Below are positions 16,017-25,109 of a stretch of DNA of 64,000 nucleotides, one piece after another. Positions within the stretch are counted from its first letter, which is position 1. The number at the start of each line of letters is the position of its first letter. The notes beneath the pieces were generated by a model, which worked only from the letters and a program-made list of their open reading frames with translations, was not told the origin of the DNA and did not search any database. Source of the stretch: JBQTGK01 sp052400665. Lineage in GTDB: Bacteria; Bacteroidota; Bacteroidia; Bacteroidales; Marinifilaceae. The position numbers and the translations under genes are program-made. The stretch lies in NCBI GenBank assembly GCA_052400665.1, contig JBQTGK010000007.1; one strand, 5' to 3'.

Positions 16017-17675
16017 ATGAGCATGTTTTGTTATCAATGTCAGGAAGCTGCTAAGGGTACAGGTTGTACTGTTGCAGGTGTATGTGGTAAAAAAGAAGAC
16101 CTTGCCAATATGCAGGATCTTTTAATTTTTGTATTAAAAGGTGTTTCTATTTTTGCAACAAAAGCGCGGGAATTAGGAATTGAAAATGAAAAAGCAAATA
16201 AGCTTGTTTTTGATGGTCTGTTTATGACCATCACAAATGCTAATTTCGATAAGGATCGTTTTATCAATATTATTAGAGAAGGCTTAAAAATTCGTGAAGA
16301 GTTGAAAATTGCTTTCAGTAATGCTGGAGGAGTTGTTCCCGAAAACTTACACGATTCGGCAATATGGACAGGAGATTCTATCGCAGAATTTGAAGCAAAA
16401 AATAAATCAGTAGGTGTTTTAGCTACCGAAAATGAAGATATACGTAGTCTTCGAGAATTAATTATTTATGGTTTAAAAGGTTTGGCTGCTTATACTGAGC
16501 ATGCGTTCAATTTAGATTACGAAGACAATACCCTTTGTGCCTTTATGCAAAAAGCATTAGCCTCTACAACTGATGATAATTTGACTATTGACGAATTAGT
16601 TGCTCTTGTGCTTGAAACAGGTAAGTTTGGTGTTGATGGAATGGCTCTTTTGGATAAGGCTAATACAACAACTTACGGTAATCCTGAAATTACAAAAGTA
16701 AATATTGGGGTTAGTGATAAACCAGGTATTTTAATTAGTGGTCATGACCTTAGAGATATGGAAGACCTCTTAATACAAACCGAGGGTACAGGTGTTGATG
16801 TTTATACGCATGGTGAAATGTTGCCAGCAAACTATTATCCTGCATTTAAAAAATACAAACATTTTATTGGTAATTATGGAAATGCATGGTGGCAACAAAA
16901 AGAAGAATTCGAAAGCTTTAATGGACCTATCTTATTTACGACTAACTGTATAGTTCCACCAAAAAAAGACGCTAAATACGCCGATAAAGTATTCACTACG
17001 GGTACTTCTGGTTATCCTGGATCGAAACATATTCCTGAAAGAGTAGACGGTAAGCGCAAAGATTTTTCTGAGATTATCGAATTAGCTAAAACATGTGCTT
17101 CTCCTATTGAGATTGAAAAAGGAGAAATAGTTGGGGGATTTGCCCACAACCAAGTTATTCAGCTGGCCGATAAAGTTGTTGATGCTGTTAAAACTGGAGC
17201 TATCAAGAAGTTCTTTGTAATGGCAGGTTGCGATGGTCGTCATACAAGCAGAAACTATTACACCGAATTTGCTGAAAAACTACCTAAAGACACGGTTATT
17301 CTTACAGCAGGATGTGCAAAATTCCGTTATAATAAATTACAATTGGGTGATATTAATGGTATTCCTCGCGTTTTAGATGCAGGACAATGTAACGATTCTT
17401 ATTCCTTAGTTGTTATTGCGCTTAAATTGAAAGAGGTATTTGAATTGGAAAATATTAATGATTTACCAATAGAATACAACATTTCTTGGTACGAGCAAAA
17501 AGCAGTAATTGTATTGTTAGCTTTACTCTATTTGGGTGTTAAGGATATTCACTTGGGACCAACATTACCTGCTTTCTTATCGCCAAATGTGGCTAAGGTT
17601 TTAGTTGATAATTTTGGTATTGCAAGTATCGGTACTGTCGAAGATGATATAAAACTATTTATGAATCATAAATAA
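16017..17675 (+). CDS. hcp: Hydroxylamine reductase (hybrid cluster protein)
   Basis: This encodes 552 residues, full length. N-terminal cysteines C5-x2-C8-x8-C17-x5-C23 hold the cubane cluster, with the spacing typical of anaerobes. Hybrid-cluster ligands are visible in 'DVYTHGEMLPA', 'LFTTNCIVPP', 'VMAGCDGRHTSRNYYTEFA' and 'ILTAGCAKFRYN'. The enzyme reduces hydroxylamine to ammonia in vitro; in cells it is linked to nitric-oxide removal and protein S-nitrosylation. It is last in the ferredoxin operon, probably under the divergent Crp/Fnr regulator, and is followed by a strong terminator. Confidence 0.95.
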   Translation: MSMFCYQCQEAAKGTGCTVAGVCGKKEDLANMQDLLIFVLKGVSIFATKARELGIENEKANKLVFDGLFMTITNANFDKDRFINIIREGLKIREELKIAFSNAGGVVPENLHDSAIWTGDSIAEFEAKNKSVGVLATENEDIRSLRELIIYGLKGLAAYTEHAFNLDYEDNTLCAFMQKALASTTDDNLTIDELVALVLETGKFGVDGMALLDKANTTTYGNPEITKVNIGVSDKPGILISGHDLRDMEDLLIQTEGTGVDVYTHGEMLPANYYPAFKKYKHFIGNYGNAWWQQKEEFESFNGPILFTTNCIVPPKKDAKYADKVFTTGTSGYPGSKHIPERVDGKRKDFSEIIELAKTCASPIEIEKGEIVGGFAHNQVIQLADKVVDAVKTGAIKKFFVMAGCDGRHTSRNYYTEFAEKLPKDTVILTAGCAKFRYNKLQLGDINGIPRVLDAGQCNDSYSLVVIALKLKEVFELENINDLPIEYNISWYEQKAVIVLLALLYLGVKDIHLGPTLPAFLSPNVAKVLVDNFGIASIGTVEDDIKLFMNHK

Positions 17676-17681
17676 ACAATA

Positions 17682-17725
17682 CAGCTAAAATTCTCTTTGA
17701 ATTGAAGGGGATTTTAGCTGTTTTT
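17682..17725 (+). terminator. Rho-independent terminator after hcp
   Basis: A perfect 10-bp stem (CAGCTAAAAT 17682-17691, ATTTTAGCTG 17711-17720) is followed by five T residues. Confidence 0.9.
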
Positions 17726-17814
17726 GTATGTACTAATGACACTTTACTGGATAATGTCCAATAGGAATAAATATTTTTCAGCAAAATTTAATTTGGGATT
17801 CTTTTATAAAATCT

Positions 17815-17914
17815 GAATTCAAGTTGCAAATGCAACTTTTTGATTAGATACAATATAATTATACTTTCTGTCTGTTTATGTTTAGTAATGTTGCTTTTGT
17901 TTATTCCAGTAAGC
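17815..17914. repeat. Diverged direct repeat, copy A (downstream of the VIT gene)
   Basis: About 100 bp starting GAATTCAAGTTGCA matches 18986-19090 at roughly 70% identity by eye, including 'TTTTGATTAG', 'GTTTATGT' and the closing 'AATAAGC'/'AGTAAGC'. Non-coding. Confidence 0.6.
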
Positions 17915-17955
17915 ATGTAAATCCCTTGATAATTTAGCTTTCGTGTGTGCTTTTT

Positions 17956-18738
17956 TTAACCAAGATTAACACCAAATACATAGCCAATTACTGCTGTTAA
18001 TCCCATGGCAACAGTACCCCAAAAAGTAATCCGAATAACTGCTCTAATTACACTTGAACCTCCAGCTTTAGCGGCTAAAGCACCTAGTGATATCAAAAAG
18101 AATAGAGCAAATCCGTAAAGAGAATATTCAATACTTTTTAATGGTAGAAAGAGTGTTACCAATAAAGGAAGTGTTCCTCCTAGCGTAAATGCCGCTCCCG
18201 AAGCAAATGCGGCTTGTATTGGTTTGGCTTGACTCATCTCATTTATTCCCAATTCGTCTCTGACATGAGCTGCTAAAACATCATGTTCTGTCAATTCTTT
18301 AGCCACAGTTAATGCTGTTTCCTTTTTTAGTCCTCGTCCTTCGTATATTTGTGCTAATCGGTGTAACTCAAGCTCTGGCGCATCTCTTAGTTCTTTCTTT
18401 TCTCTCTCAATATCAGCTGTTTCCACATCAGACTGAGAACTTACAGAAACATATTCACCAGCTGCCATTGATAAAGCTCCAGCAACTAATCCTGCTAAAG
18501 TTGCTAATATGATTGGTTCTCTAAAATTACTAGCAGCAGCGACTCCAATCGCAAGACTTGCTGTTGATAAAATTCCATCATTTGCACCAAGAACTGCTGC
18601 TCTTAACCAATTACTTCGATGGATAAAATGGATATCCATATAGTTATCAAAACCTTCTTCTTCCTCTTTCGAAATCATTTTTCCTGTAATTATATTTTTT
18701 TCAATCTGCGGACAATAAGTATGCAATGTGTCATGCAT
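17956..18738 (-). CDS. VIT1/CCC1-family iron/manganese transporter
   Basis: This encodes 260 residues. A soluble N-terminus leads to 'RSNWLRAAVLGANDGILSTA', the hallmark first helix of the VIT family. Helix 2 has 'GLVAGALSMAAGEYVSVSSQ'. A cytoplasmic helical metal-binding segment rich in Glu (residues ~95-150) and three C-terminal helices follow. VIT/CCC1 proteins export Fe2+ or Mn2+ from the cytoplasm in exchange for protons. ATGs at codons 21 and 34 are alternative starts. It is a single gene flanked by a diverged direct repeat. Confidence 0.9.
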   Translation of the reverse strand: MHDTLHTYCPQIEKNIITGKMISKEEEEGFDNYMDIHFIHRSNWLRAAVLGANDGILSTASLAIGVAAASNFREPIILATLAGLVAGALSMAAGEYVSVSSQSDVETADIEREKKELRDAPELELHRLAQIYEGRGLKKETALTVAKELTEHDVLAAHVRDELGINEMSQAKPIQAAFASGAAFTLGGTLPLLVTLFLPLKSIEYSLYGFALFFLISLGALAAKAGGSSVIRAVIRITFWGTVAMGLTAVIGYVFGVNLG

Positions 18739-18985
18739 TTTATTCCTCTTGTCTGTTATTTTTGTTATCCATTAAAATGGTATTTAATGGACTTTCTATT
18801 TTAGTTAGAGATCTTATTTACTCGGGTGATAGTCTTTTTCAGTTTCTTATCTACTAAATGAGTTCTATTTGTATATCTCAAATATTGAAACGTGAATTTA
18901 CTATTTATTTTACCTCTTAGTAAAGCTTTCTTAAATATATTTGCAAGTTTACAGGTTCTATGGTACACTTTTCTCTTTAGTTCTT

Positions 18986-19090
18986 GAATTCAAGTTGCAG
19001 ATTCATTTTTTTGATTAGTTACAACATAATCATATTTTTCGTTTGTTTATGTATAATGGTCTTGCTGAGGTTTATTTATGCCAATAAGCT
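18986..19090. repeat. Diverged direct repeat, copy B (upstream of the VIT gene)
   Basis: Second copy of the ~100-bp repeat at 17815-17914, same orientation. The rest of 18739-19240 holds no gene, only the hairpin at 19185-19206. Confidence 0.6.
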
Positions 19091-19184
19091 TTATTCTTGT
19101 TTAATAGACAGTTTGCACGAATTTTTATAGACTCGTTCGATTTGTTCTGAATCCATCTCAAAATGTATTAGTTAGAGAGATACA

Positions 19185-19206
19185 GTAACGGTCAATCGAC
19201 CGTTAC
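19185..19206 (-). terminator. Hairpin at the 3' end of the alginate-lyase cluster
   Basis: GTAACGGTC (19185-19193) and GACCGTTAC (19198-19206) form a perfect 9-bp stem with a 4-nt loop, 35 bp after the PL7 stop. No T-run follows. Confidence 0.55.
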
Positions 19207-19240
19207 CTGTCTACTCAGTTCATTTGTAGAATTCATGCAG

Positions 19241-20353
19241 TTATTTGGTAGCAGGACTATGCCAATGATCATTTTCAGTGAAATAGCCCTCATTAGATAC
19301 GGCCGCATCGCTTACAGATATACTCCCTGTTTTGAACCAAACTTCAGCATAATTTCCATCTTCATATTGTTTTTGAATATCACCACCATGAGTTTCGGCA
19401 CCCGAACACCAGTTTTTATTTACCTCTGGCGATTTACCATTCGTTTGATTGTAACAACCAAGTTTAAAGAAGCACCCTTCACCAGTGTAGGCAATTCCAC
19501 GTTCCACACCGTCTTGACCAATTGGGAAAAATAATTCTTGAGTTTGCATTGGAATATCAGCCTTTGTAGCATATTCTGAAGCAATTATATTTTTTGTGAA
19601 TGTTTTCGTCTCATGCCCTTCACTTGTAAATTTAAGCTTCATAATACCATCCTTAACCACTATTTCATAAGAGAACTCCTCACCTAATGCAATTCCATCC
19701 TTAGGTTCTTCTGGATAGGTATTTTCGCCAGTACCTACAACAGATAAGTCGTATCCCCAAACAGCTGTTGAATAATCCCATCTTCCAGAATTGTCATCTC
19801 CCGCTGTATTAATCTCATAATCCCAAAAAACCGAACCTTTGGTATGGCCGGGAAATTTCTTATAAAAGATTTTAAGTGGTTCGTTTTCAAAGCCATCAGC
19901 ACTATGAATTTGACCTACAACTACAGCATACGAAGCTGCTACTCGAGCATCTCCCGTTGCTGATACATTCATTACCTTAAGTGTCGCTGTCAATTTATCA
20001 TCAGCATTTTCTGGATACCATTTTTTTGTTTGAGCCAATTCGGTTCTTGTATTGTTTGACGATCCATGTGTATGGCCAGCATTGGGAGATTTATAAACAA
20101 CCCAATTACTTTTACCATCATTTGCTGTATAAAAGAAATCCTTATTCTCAAAGTTAATTGCTTTACCAACATTTGATCCATCACCTAAAATTAATTTCCA
20201 ATGATCGAAAAATGGAATAACCTCACTTGCATAAACGGTCTTTTGAACTTCTTCCTTATTCGATTTTTTAGTCTTATTGGAACAACTACTTAGCGTCATG
20301 AAAACACTAAGAATTAAGAAGCTTGATAATGATGTGATAATTTTCTTATTCAT
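19241..20353 (-). CDS. Polysaccharide lyase family 7 (alginate lyase) lipoprotein
   Basis: This encodes 370 residues. A type II signal peptide ends in lipobox LSSC (Cys24), so the enzyme is lipid-anchored in the outer or inner membrane. The PL7 motifs are in order: RTEL (103-106), QIH (148-150) and 'FFKLGCYNQ' (~296), the family's 'YFKaGvYNQ'. The His and Tyr in these are the catalytic pair. It cleaves alginate by beta-elimination. QIH (rather than QVH) is associated with guluronate or mixed-block preference. It is the last gene of a co-directional cluster, 112 bp after the mutarotase gene. Confidence 0.88.
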   Translation of the reverse strand: MNKKIITSLSSFLILSVFMTLSSCSNKTKKSNKEEVQKTVYASEVIPFFDHWKLILGDGSNVGKAINFENKDFFYTANDGKSNWVVYKSPNAGHTHGSSNNTRTELAQTKKWYPENADDKLTATLKVMNVSATGDARVAASYAVVVGQIHSADGFENEPLKIFYKKFPGHTKGSVFWDYEINTAGDDNSGRWDYSTAVWGYDLSVVGTGENTYPEEPKDGIALGEEFSYEIVVKDGIMKLKFTSEGHETKTFTKNIIASEYATKADIPMQTQELFFPIGQDGVERGIAYTGEGCFFKLGCYNQTNGKSPEVNKNWCSGAETHGGDIQKQYEDGNYAEVWFKTGSISVSDAAVSNEGYFTENDHWHSPATK

Positions 20354-20465
20354 TTTCTTTGTTGTTTAGTTTCAAAAAATTATAATGATGTACATTAATG
20401 TGCATTCCTTCCAAGCTAATGCTTGATCTGAATAGATTCTCACTTTCAAGAAATGAGATCATTTA

Positions 20466-20900
20466 TTAAAAATTACTTTCTTCTTCCATTTTTACAACCC
20501 CAACAGTTAGAATTAAATTAGCGAAACGACGCTGTTCCCCTGTTTGAATAATTAATGTGGTAGCCGGTTCTTTAATTTTATCATAGAATGCCCAGCGTTC
20601 CATCGTATCCCAACTTACGTTTCCTAATAATTTTTTATAGGCATCATGAATTTCTGCGTTGGCCTCAGCAGGTTTTTCCATAACAATAGCACCTTGAACA
20701 GGGCAAACTTCCAATATACCTTCGAGTACTGTGAGAGCATCCAATAGTCCTGGACGAAAATTGAGGTGTACAGTGGTAGAGTTAGGTCCTGTCATGGCAC
20801 CAACTGGCAAATTACCATCTGCAATAACAACTTGTGCAAAGTGGCCTGAACGCGCAAGCGCTTCCATTATGGTTGGGTGTATTACTGGAGTTTTTAGCAT
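20466..20900 (-). CDS. RbsD/FucU-family sugar mutarotase
   Basis: This encodes 144 residues from the ATG at 20900, which matches the usual family start ('MLKTPVIHPTIMEALARSGH'). The frame extends 12 codons further without support. The family interconverts anomers of ribose, fucose and related sugars. Visible features are the N-terminal 'HP.i...la..GH...i.i.D.N.P' pattern, 'FRPGLLDAL', and a C-terminal 'GEQRRFANLILTVGVV'. It lies 80 bp after the SDR gene. In this context it would supply the anomer used by the SDR dehydrogenase. Confidence 0.85.
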   Translation of the reverse strand: MLKTPVIHPTIMEALARSGHFAQVVIADGNLPVGAMTGPNSTTVHLNFRPGLLDALTVLEGILEVCPVQGAIVMEKPAEANAEIHDAYKKLLGNVSWDTMERWAFYDKIKEPATTLIIQTGEQRRFANLILTVGVVKMEEESNF

Positions 20901-20980
20901 AAACTTATTCTTGAGAATTGGATTGGCATAAAACACAAAGAGATAAATAGTGCCTTGTGCTTTCTATTTTTAATTACTAA

Positions 20981-21745
20981 CTACATATTGTAAACGCCAC
21001 CATTAATGTCTAGTGTAGCACCGGTAATAAAACCATCGTATTCGGATGCCAAATAGATCACCGCTCGTGCTACGTCATCTGCATTACCTGCTCGTTGAAT
21101 TGGAATGCCAGCCGTTGTTTCAGCTGCTGATTCTTTTGTAGTATGCGTGTTGTGAAATGAGGTTCCTAAGATTAGACCCGGAGCAACGGCATTAACTCTT
21201 GTGCCTTGAGGTCCTAGCTCTGAAGCTAGTGCTCGTGTTAGTGTTAGGATAGCACCTTTGCTGGTGGAGTATGCTAGTGAACCTGGGTGACCACCTTTAC
21301 GACCAGCAAGTGATGCTAAATTAACAATACTACTGTTGTCATTTTTGGCTAGATATGGAGCTGCTGCACGTGTCACAAACATCATGGATGTAAGATTGAT
21401 ATCCATTACCTTGTTCCAAAATTCTGCTTCCATTTCGTTCAGCATTCTACGAGCTACAAGGGATCCTGCATTATTAATCAGGATATCCAGACCACCAAAT
21501 ACTTCTAGAGTTTTAGCGACCATTGCATTTGCATCGTCTTCTTTTGTTAAATCACCACTTATGGCAATCGCTTTTTGTCCTTTGCTAGTTGCGTATTCAA
21601 CCAACTGGTTCGCAGTATCAGCACTTGAAAAATAGTGGATGGCAACATTGGCTCCACTATCAATAAAGTGTTTGGTGATTGATTCGCCAATACCTTGAGC
21701 ACCGGCGGTTATTAGTACATTTTTGGCATTTAGTTTATTATCCAT
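20981..21745 (-). CDS. SDR-family oxidoreductase, probable sugar or sugar-acid dehydrogenase
   Basis: This encodes 254 residues, a classical short-chain dehydrogenase. It has the cofactor motif TAGAQGIG near residue 13, 'NNAGS' near 90, catalytic Ser in 'IVNLASLAG', YSTSK (Tyr/Lys) near 160, and a C-terminal 'ITGATLDINGG'. The substrate cannot be read from sequence. Between a mutarotase and a gluconokinase/6PGDH fusion, an aldose 1-dehydrogenase, gluconate 5-dehydrogenase or alginate-derived keto-uronate reductase are all possible. It shares the cluster's minus-strand direction. Confidence 0.82.
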   Translation of the reverse strand: MDNKLNAKNVLITAGAQGIGESITKHFIDSGANVAIHYFSSADTANQLVEYATSKGQKAIAISGDLTKEDDANAMVAKTLEVFGGLDILINNAGSLVARRMLNEMEAEFWNKVMDINLTSMMFVTRAAAPYLAKNDNSSIVNLASLAGRKGGHPGSLAYSTSKGAILTLTRALASELGPQGTRVNAVAPGLILGTSFHNTHTTKESAAETTAGIPIQRAGNADDVARAVIYLASEYDGFITGATLDINGGVYNM

Positions 21746-21858
21746 GATATCTTAAATTTATAAGTTAATTTTTTGTGAAATTTTTACTTATCAGTATAGT
21801 CGACTTCCTTTTTACTTGTTTAGCATTCTGAATTAGAGTAATTAACTGATTTAATAAA

Positions 21859-23133
21859 TTATAATGCCTCTATTATCCCCAAAATACCCGTGTATGAAAT
21901 AACACACGAGAAGAACAGTGCAGCAAACAAGCCGATGTTTACCCCAATATTTGTTTTGTAGTTTTTCATTACTTTTTTATTGTTGATCATTAAGATGATT
22001 CCAAGAACTACAATTGGTAAAACGAATACATTAAAAACTTGAGATAAAATCTGCATTTCTATTGGATTGGCACCAAAAACAGGTACAATTAATGCAACCA
22101 AACAAGCTATAAAAGTTATAATCTTAAACTGTCGTGAACTTGTGTCTAATTCACCAGACTGATAATCTGCAATTAGCAATGGAGCTATTAATAAACAAGG
22201 AAAAATCGATGAAAGTCCTGCACTTAAAGTTCCAAAGAAGAAAATAGTCACGGCAAAATTTCCAGCAATAGGCTCCAGCGTATTTGCCATATCTAAAACT
22301 TGAGTTACGGGCTTTCCGTTATAATACAAAGCACCACAGGCAACAGCCATTACCGAAGCACTAATTACAAATACTAAAATAGCAGCTACAATAGAATCCT
22401 TTTTTTGCTCTTTTAAGTTCTTAATAGTCCATCCTTTTCCCTTTACAAAAAGGGGTCTTGATAAAAATGTAGCCGCAGCCATAGTTGTACCCACAAAAGC
22501 TGCTGTCATCATTTTACCTCCAGGTACATCGGGTATAGTTGGAATTAATCCTTTAACAATATCAGCAGGAAGTGGGAAAACAAAAAAGAGAGAAAAAATA
22601 AAAGAAAGACCCATTAATGTTACAAAAATGACAAGTATTTTCTCGAAGAAAGTATACTTACCAACCATCATTAGACCATAAAATACAGCAATTACAACGA
22701 TTGCAATTGTAAGTACTGTTTCATATTTGTAAGGAACTAATCCTTCAAAATTCATGGCTAAAATTTCATATAACATATTGGCAGAAATGCCAAGTATGCC
22801 CATTAAAGAATTCCATTGACCAAAGGATATCCCAATAATTATTAAAATGGCTAATATCTTTCCTCCTTTAATGTGTTTCTTAAAACCATACAAAGCCGTT
22901 TCACCAGATATTAAAGCGTAATTACCATAGGCAAACATGAGTACTCCTGAAAAAAGACAACTGATTAGTAAAACCCATAACAATTGCATTCCATAGGTAC
23001 TTCCTGCAACAATCATAGAGGTTACACTTCCTGTTCCAATGGTATATCCAATTGCAAATATTCCGGGTCCAAAGCCTAAGATTATTGCGATTATTCTTTT
23101 TAGTAATGATTTATTTTTTAGCGTATCTGACAT
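21859..23133 (-). CDS. Nramp-fold transporter lacking the metal-binding motifs
   Basis: This encodes 424 residues with about 11 membrane helices. The opening 'GFGPGIFAIGYTIGTGSV' and 'YGMQLLWVLL' align with helix 1-2 of Nramp metal transporters. The essential DPGN of helix 1 is GTGS here (residues 33-36), and MPH of helix 6 is MAA (218-220), so the Mn2+/Fe2+ site is gone. It follows the gluconokinase/6PGDH gene and precedes the SDR gene. A sugar or sugar-acid substrate is more likely than a metal, but that is inference. Confidence 0.75.
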   Translation of the reverse strand: MSDTLKNKSLLKRIIAIILGFGPGIFAIGYTIGTGSVTSMIVAGSTYGMQLLWVLLISCLFSGVLMFAYGNYALISGETALYGFKKHIKGGKILAILIIIGISFGQWNSLMGILGISANMLYEILAMNFEGLVPYKYETVLTIAIVVIAVFYGLMMVGKYTFFEKILVIFVTLMGLSFIFSLFFVFPLPADIVKGLIPTIPDVPGGKMMTAAFVGTTMAAATFLSRPLFVKGKGWTIKNLKEQKKDSIVAAILVFVISASVMAVACGALYYNGKPVTQVLDMANTLEPIAGNFAVTIFFFGTLSAGLSSIFPCLLIAPLLIADYQSGELDTSSRQFKIITFIACLVALIVPVFGANPIEMQILSQVFNVFVLPIVVLGIILMINNKKVMKNYKTNIGVNIGLFAALFFSCVISYTGILGIIEAL

Positions 23134-23165
23134 GATTTTGGGGTTTAGTTATCTGCTTGTTATTA

Positions 23166-25049
23166 CTACCAATTGGTGTGGTGAAATTTCCCTGAAGCAT
23201 CATCGGTTCGTTGATAAGTATGTGCTCCAAAATAATCGCGTTGTGCTTGTATTATATTTGCTGACGAATTTGCAGTTGTATAGCCATTAAAGAAGTTAAC
23301 AGATTCACTTAAGCATGGAATTACGACTTCATTTAATATACATTCCGACACCACTTTGTTTATTGATGGTTTCAATGATTTAACCTGACTTTGAATTGTT
23401 TGATGGCTTAAAATGTTATCATCTTCTTTTAAGACAGGTATTAAATCCAGTATTAAATCAGATTTAATAATGCATCCATTTGTCCAGATCCTTGCAATCT
23501 CGCTTAGGTTTAACTCCCATTTATAGGCTTTTCCGGCTTCTGAAATTAATTTAAGCCCTTGGTAATGATTTACAATTCGAGCAAACTGATAGGCTTTTAG
23601 AATATCTTCGATATTTAGATTAATCGCTGAAGGACTAATTGCAAAATTTTGGTTTGCCTGAAGTCGTTCTTCTTTATAAAAGGATGTGTATCGTGCAAAT
23701 AATGCCGAAGCAATTAGCGTACTAGGAGCTCCTAATTGTGCTGTTGCAATGGTAGTCCAATTCCCAGTTCCTTTATTGCCTGCTTTATCAACTATTTTAT
23801 TCACCAACCAATCTTTGCCTTCCTTTTTTCTAAGCACTTCTACCGTAATGCCTAACAGGTAACTATCTGCCTTTGATTTCCACGATTCTAAAATATCTGC
23901 AATTTCATCTGGATTATTCCCTAAATGTTTCAGTATGGTATATACTTCAGCTAACAATTGCATCTCTACGTACTCAATACCATTGTGAACCATTTTTACA
24001 AAATGCCCACTACCCTCTTCTCCAATATAAGTACAGCATGGTAAGTTGTTATTATCTTTAGCGGCAATACTGTCCAAATAAGGTTTTACCAGATTATAAA
24101 TTTCTTTATTCCCACCTGGCATAATTGATGGCCCTTTAAGTGCACCTTCTTCTCCTCCAGAAACACCAACGCCAATAAAATGGATATTCTTGGCTTTTAA
24201 ATAATCGTAACGTTCTTTTGTATGCAGATAATTAGAGTTCCCCCCATCAATCAAAACATCGCCATCAGATAAATAGGGAATTAAATCTTCGATAACTAGA
24301 TCGGTAATCTTACCAGCATTAACCATTAACATTATTCTTCTTGGCGTTTGCAGGGAATTAACAAAGGCTTCTAAATCTGAATACGCTTGCGCAGATTCAA
24401 GCTCTTGATGAGCATTCTTAAAGTCGATTGCCACATTCTCTTCTGTTCCTTTTACTTCACGATTAAATAGAGAAATGTTAAAGCCTTTTTGAGCTAAATT
24501 TCTACTTAAGCTCTTTCCCATAATACCTAAACCAAATAGGCCAAATTCTGATTTCATATTTATTTTCTTTGTGATTTTTTCAACAATTTCTTGTGGTTTT
24601 AAACCAATATTTACAACTAAAGCATCATTGGGTTGCTCTAAGGTGTTGAACTGCGATTGTAATAAATCGGAGGACATAAAATGATTTTTTCTATTCTTAA
24701 GTCGATCAAAAATCTGTTCAAAACTTCCTGCTAGATGAACCCATTTTACCTGATTCTTAATATTTCTATTTAAAATATCTCTATAACTTTCTTTTAATGC
24801 TGAACATACAATTACACAAGTATTGTTTTGTAATTGTTTTTTTGCCAGCTCATTAAGTGTAACTAACCAATCGTATCTGTCTTCATCATTTAGTGGTATT
24901 CCATTACTCATCTTTTCGATATTAGCCTGAGGATGGTAATCATCACCGTCAAAAAATGGAATATCAAGTTCTTCCGATAACAATTTACCGATGGTGCTTT
25001 TTCCACAACCTGAAACACCCATTAAAAAGATTACTTTATTCAAATTCAT
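23166..25049 (-). CDS. gntK-gnd: Bifunctional gluconokinase / 6-phosphogluconate dehydrogenase fusion
   Basis: This encodes 627 residues from the ATG at 25049, chosen because 'MNLNKVIFLMGVSGCGKST' is the normal GntK start; the frame runs 17 codons further upstream. Residues 1-163 are a complete gluconokinase (P-loop GVSGCGKST, 'FFDGDDYHPQAN', 'DRYDWL', 'CSALKESYRD'). Residues 165-627 are a complete decarboxylating 6PGDH (GLGIMGKSLSRNLAQKG, 'GVGVSGGEEGALKGPSIMPG', 'HNGIEYVEMQLLAEVY', C-terminal 'FHHTNW'). One chain would convert gluconate to 6-phosphogluconate and then to ribulose 5-phosphate, CO2 and NAD(P)H. It is the first enzyme gene after the regulator. Confidence 0.9.
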   Translation of the reverse strand: MNLNKVIFLMGVSGCGKSTIGKLLSEELDIPFFDGDDYHPQANIEKMSNGIPLNDEDRYDWLVTLNELAKKQLQNNTCVIVCSALKESYRDILNRNIKNQVKWVHLAGSFEQIFDRLKNRKNHFMSSDLLQSQFNTLEQPNDALVVNIGLKPQEIVEKITKKINMKSEFGLFGLGIMGKSLSRNLAQKGFNISLFNREVKGTEENVAIDFKNAHQELESAQAYSDLEAFVNSLQTPRRIMLMVNAGKITDLVIEDLIPYLSDGDVLIDGGNSNYLHTKERYDYLKAKNIHFIGVGVSGGEEGALKGPSIMPGGNKEIYNLVKPYLDSIAAKDNNNLPCCTYIGEEGSGHFVKMVHNGIEYVEMQLLAEVYTILKHLGNNPDEIADILESWKSKADSYLLGITVEVLRKKEGKDWLVNKIVDKAGNKGTGNWTTIATAQLGAPSTLIASALFARYTSFYKEERLQANQNFAISPSAINLNIEDILKAYQFARIVNHYQGLKLISEAGKAYKWELNLSEIARIWTNGCIIKSDLILDLIPVLKEDDNILSHQTIQSQVKSLKPSINKVVSECILNEVVIPCLSESVNFFNGYTTANSSANIIQAQRDYFGAHTYQRTDDASGKFHHTNW

Positions 25050-25109
25050 ATTGTATTTATAGTAAGCGAGATTATTCTTTATTCGGCATTTTGCCAGCAC
25101 TAATAGTTG

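Noticed and set aside
21859..23133. Ordinary Mn2+/Fe2+ Nramp importer
   Set aside because: Both metal-binding motifs (DPGN and MPH) are replaced, and the neighbourhood is carbohydrate metabolism.
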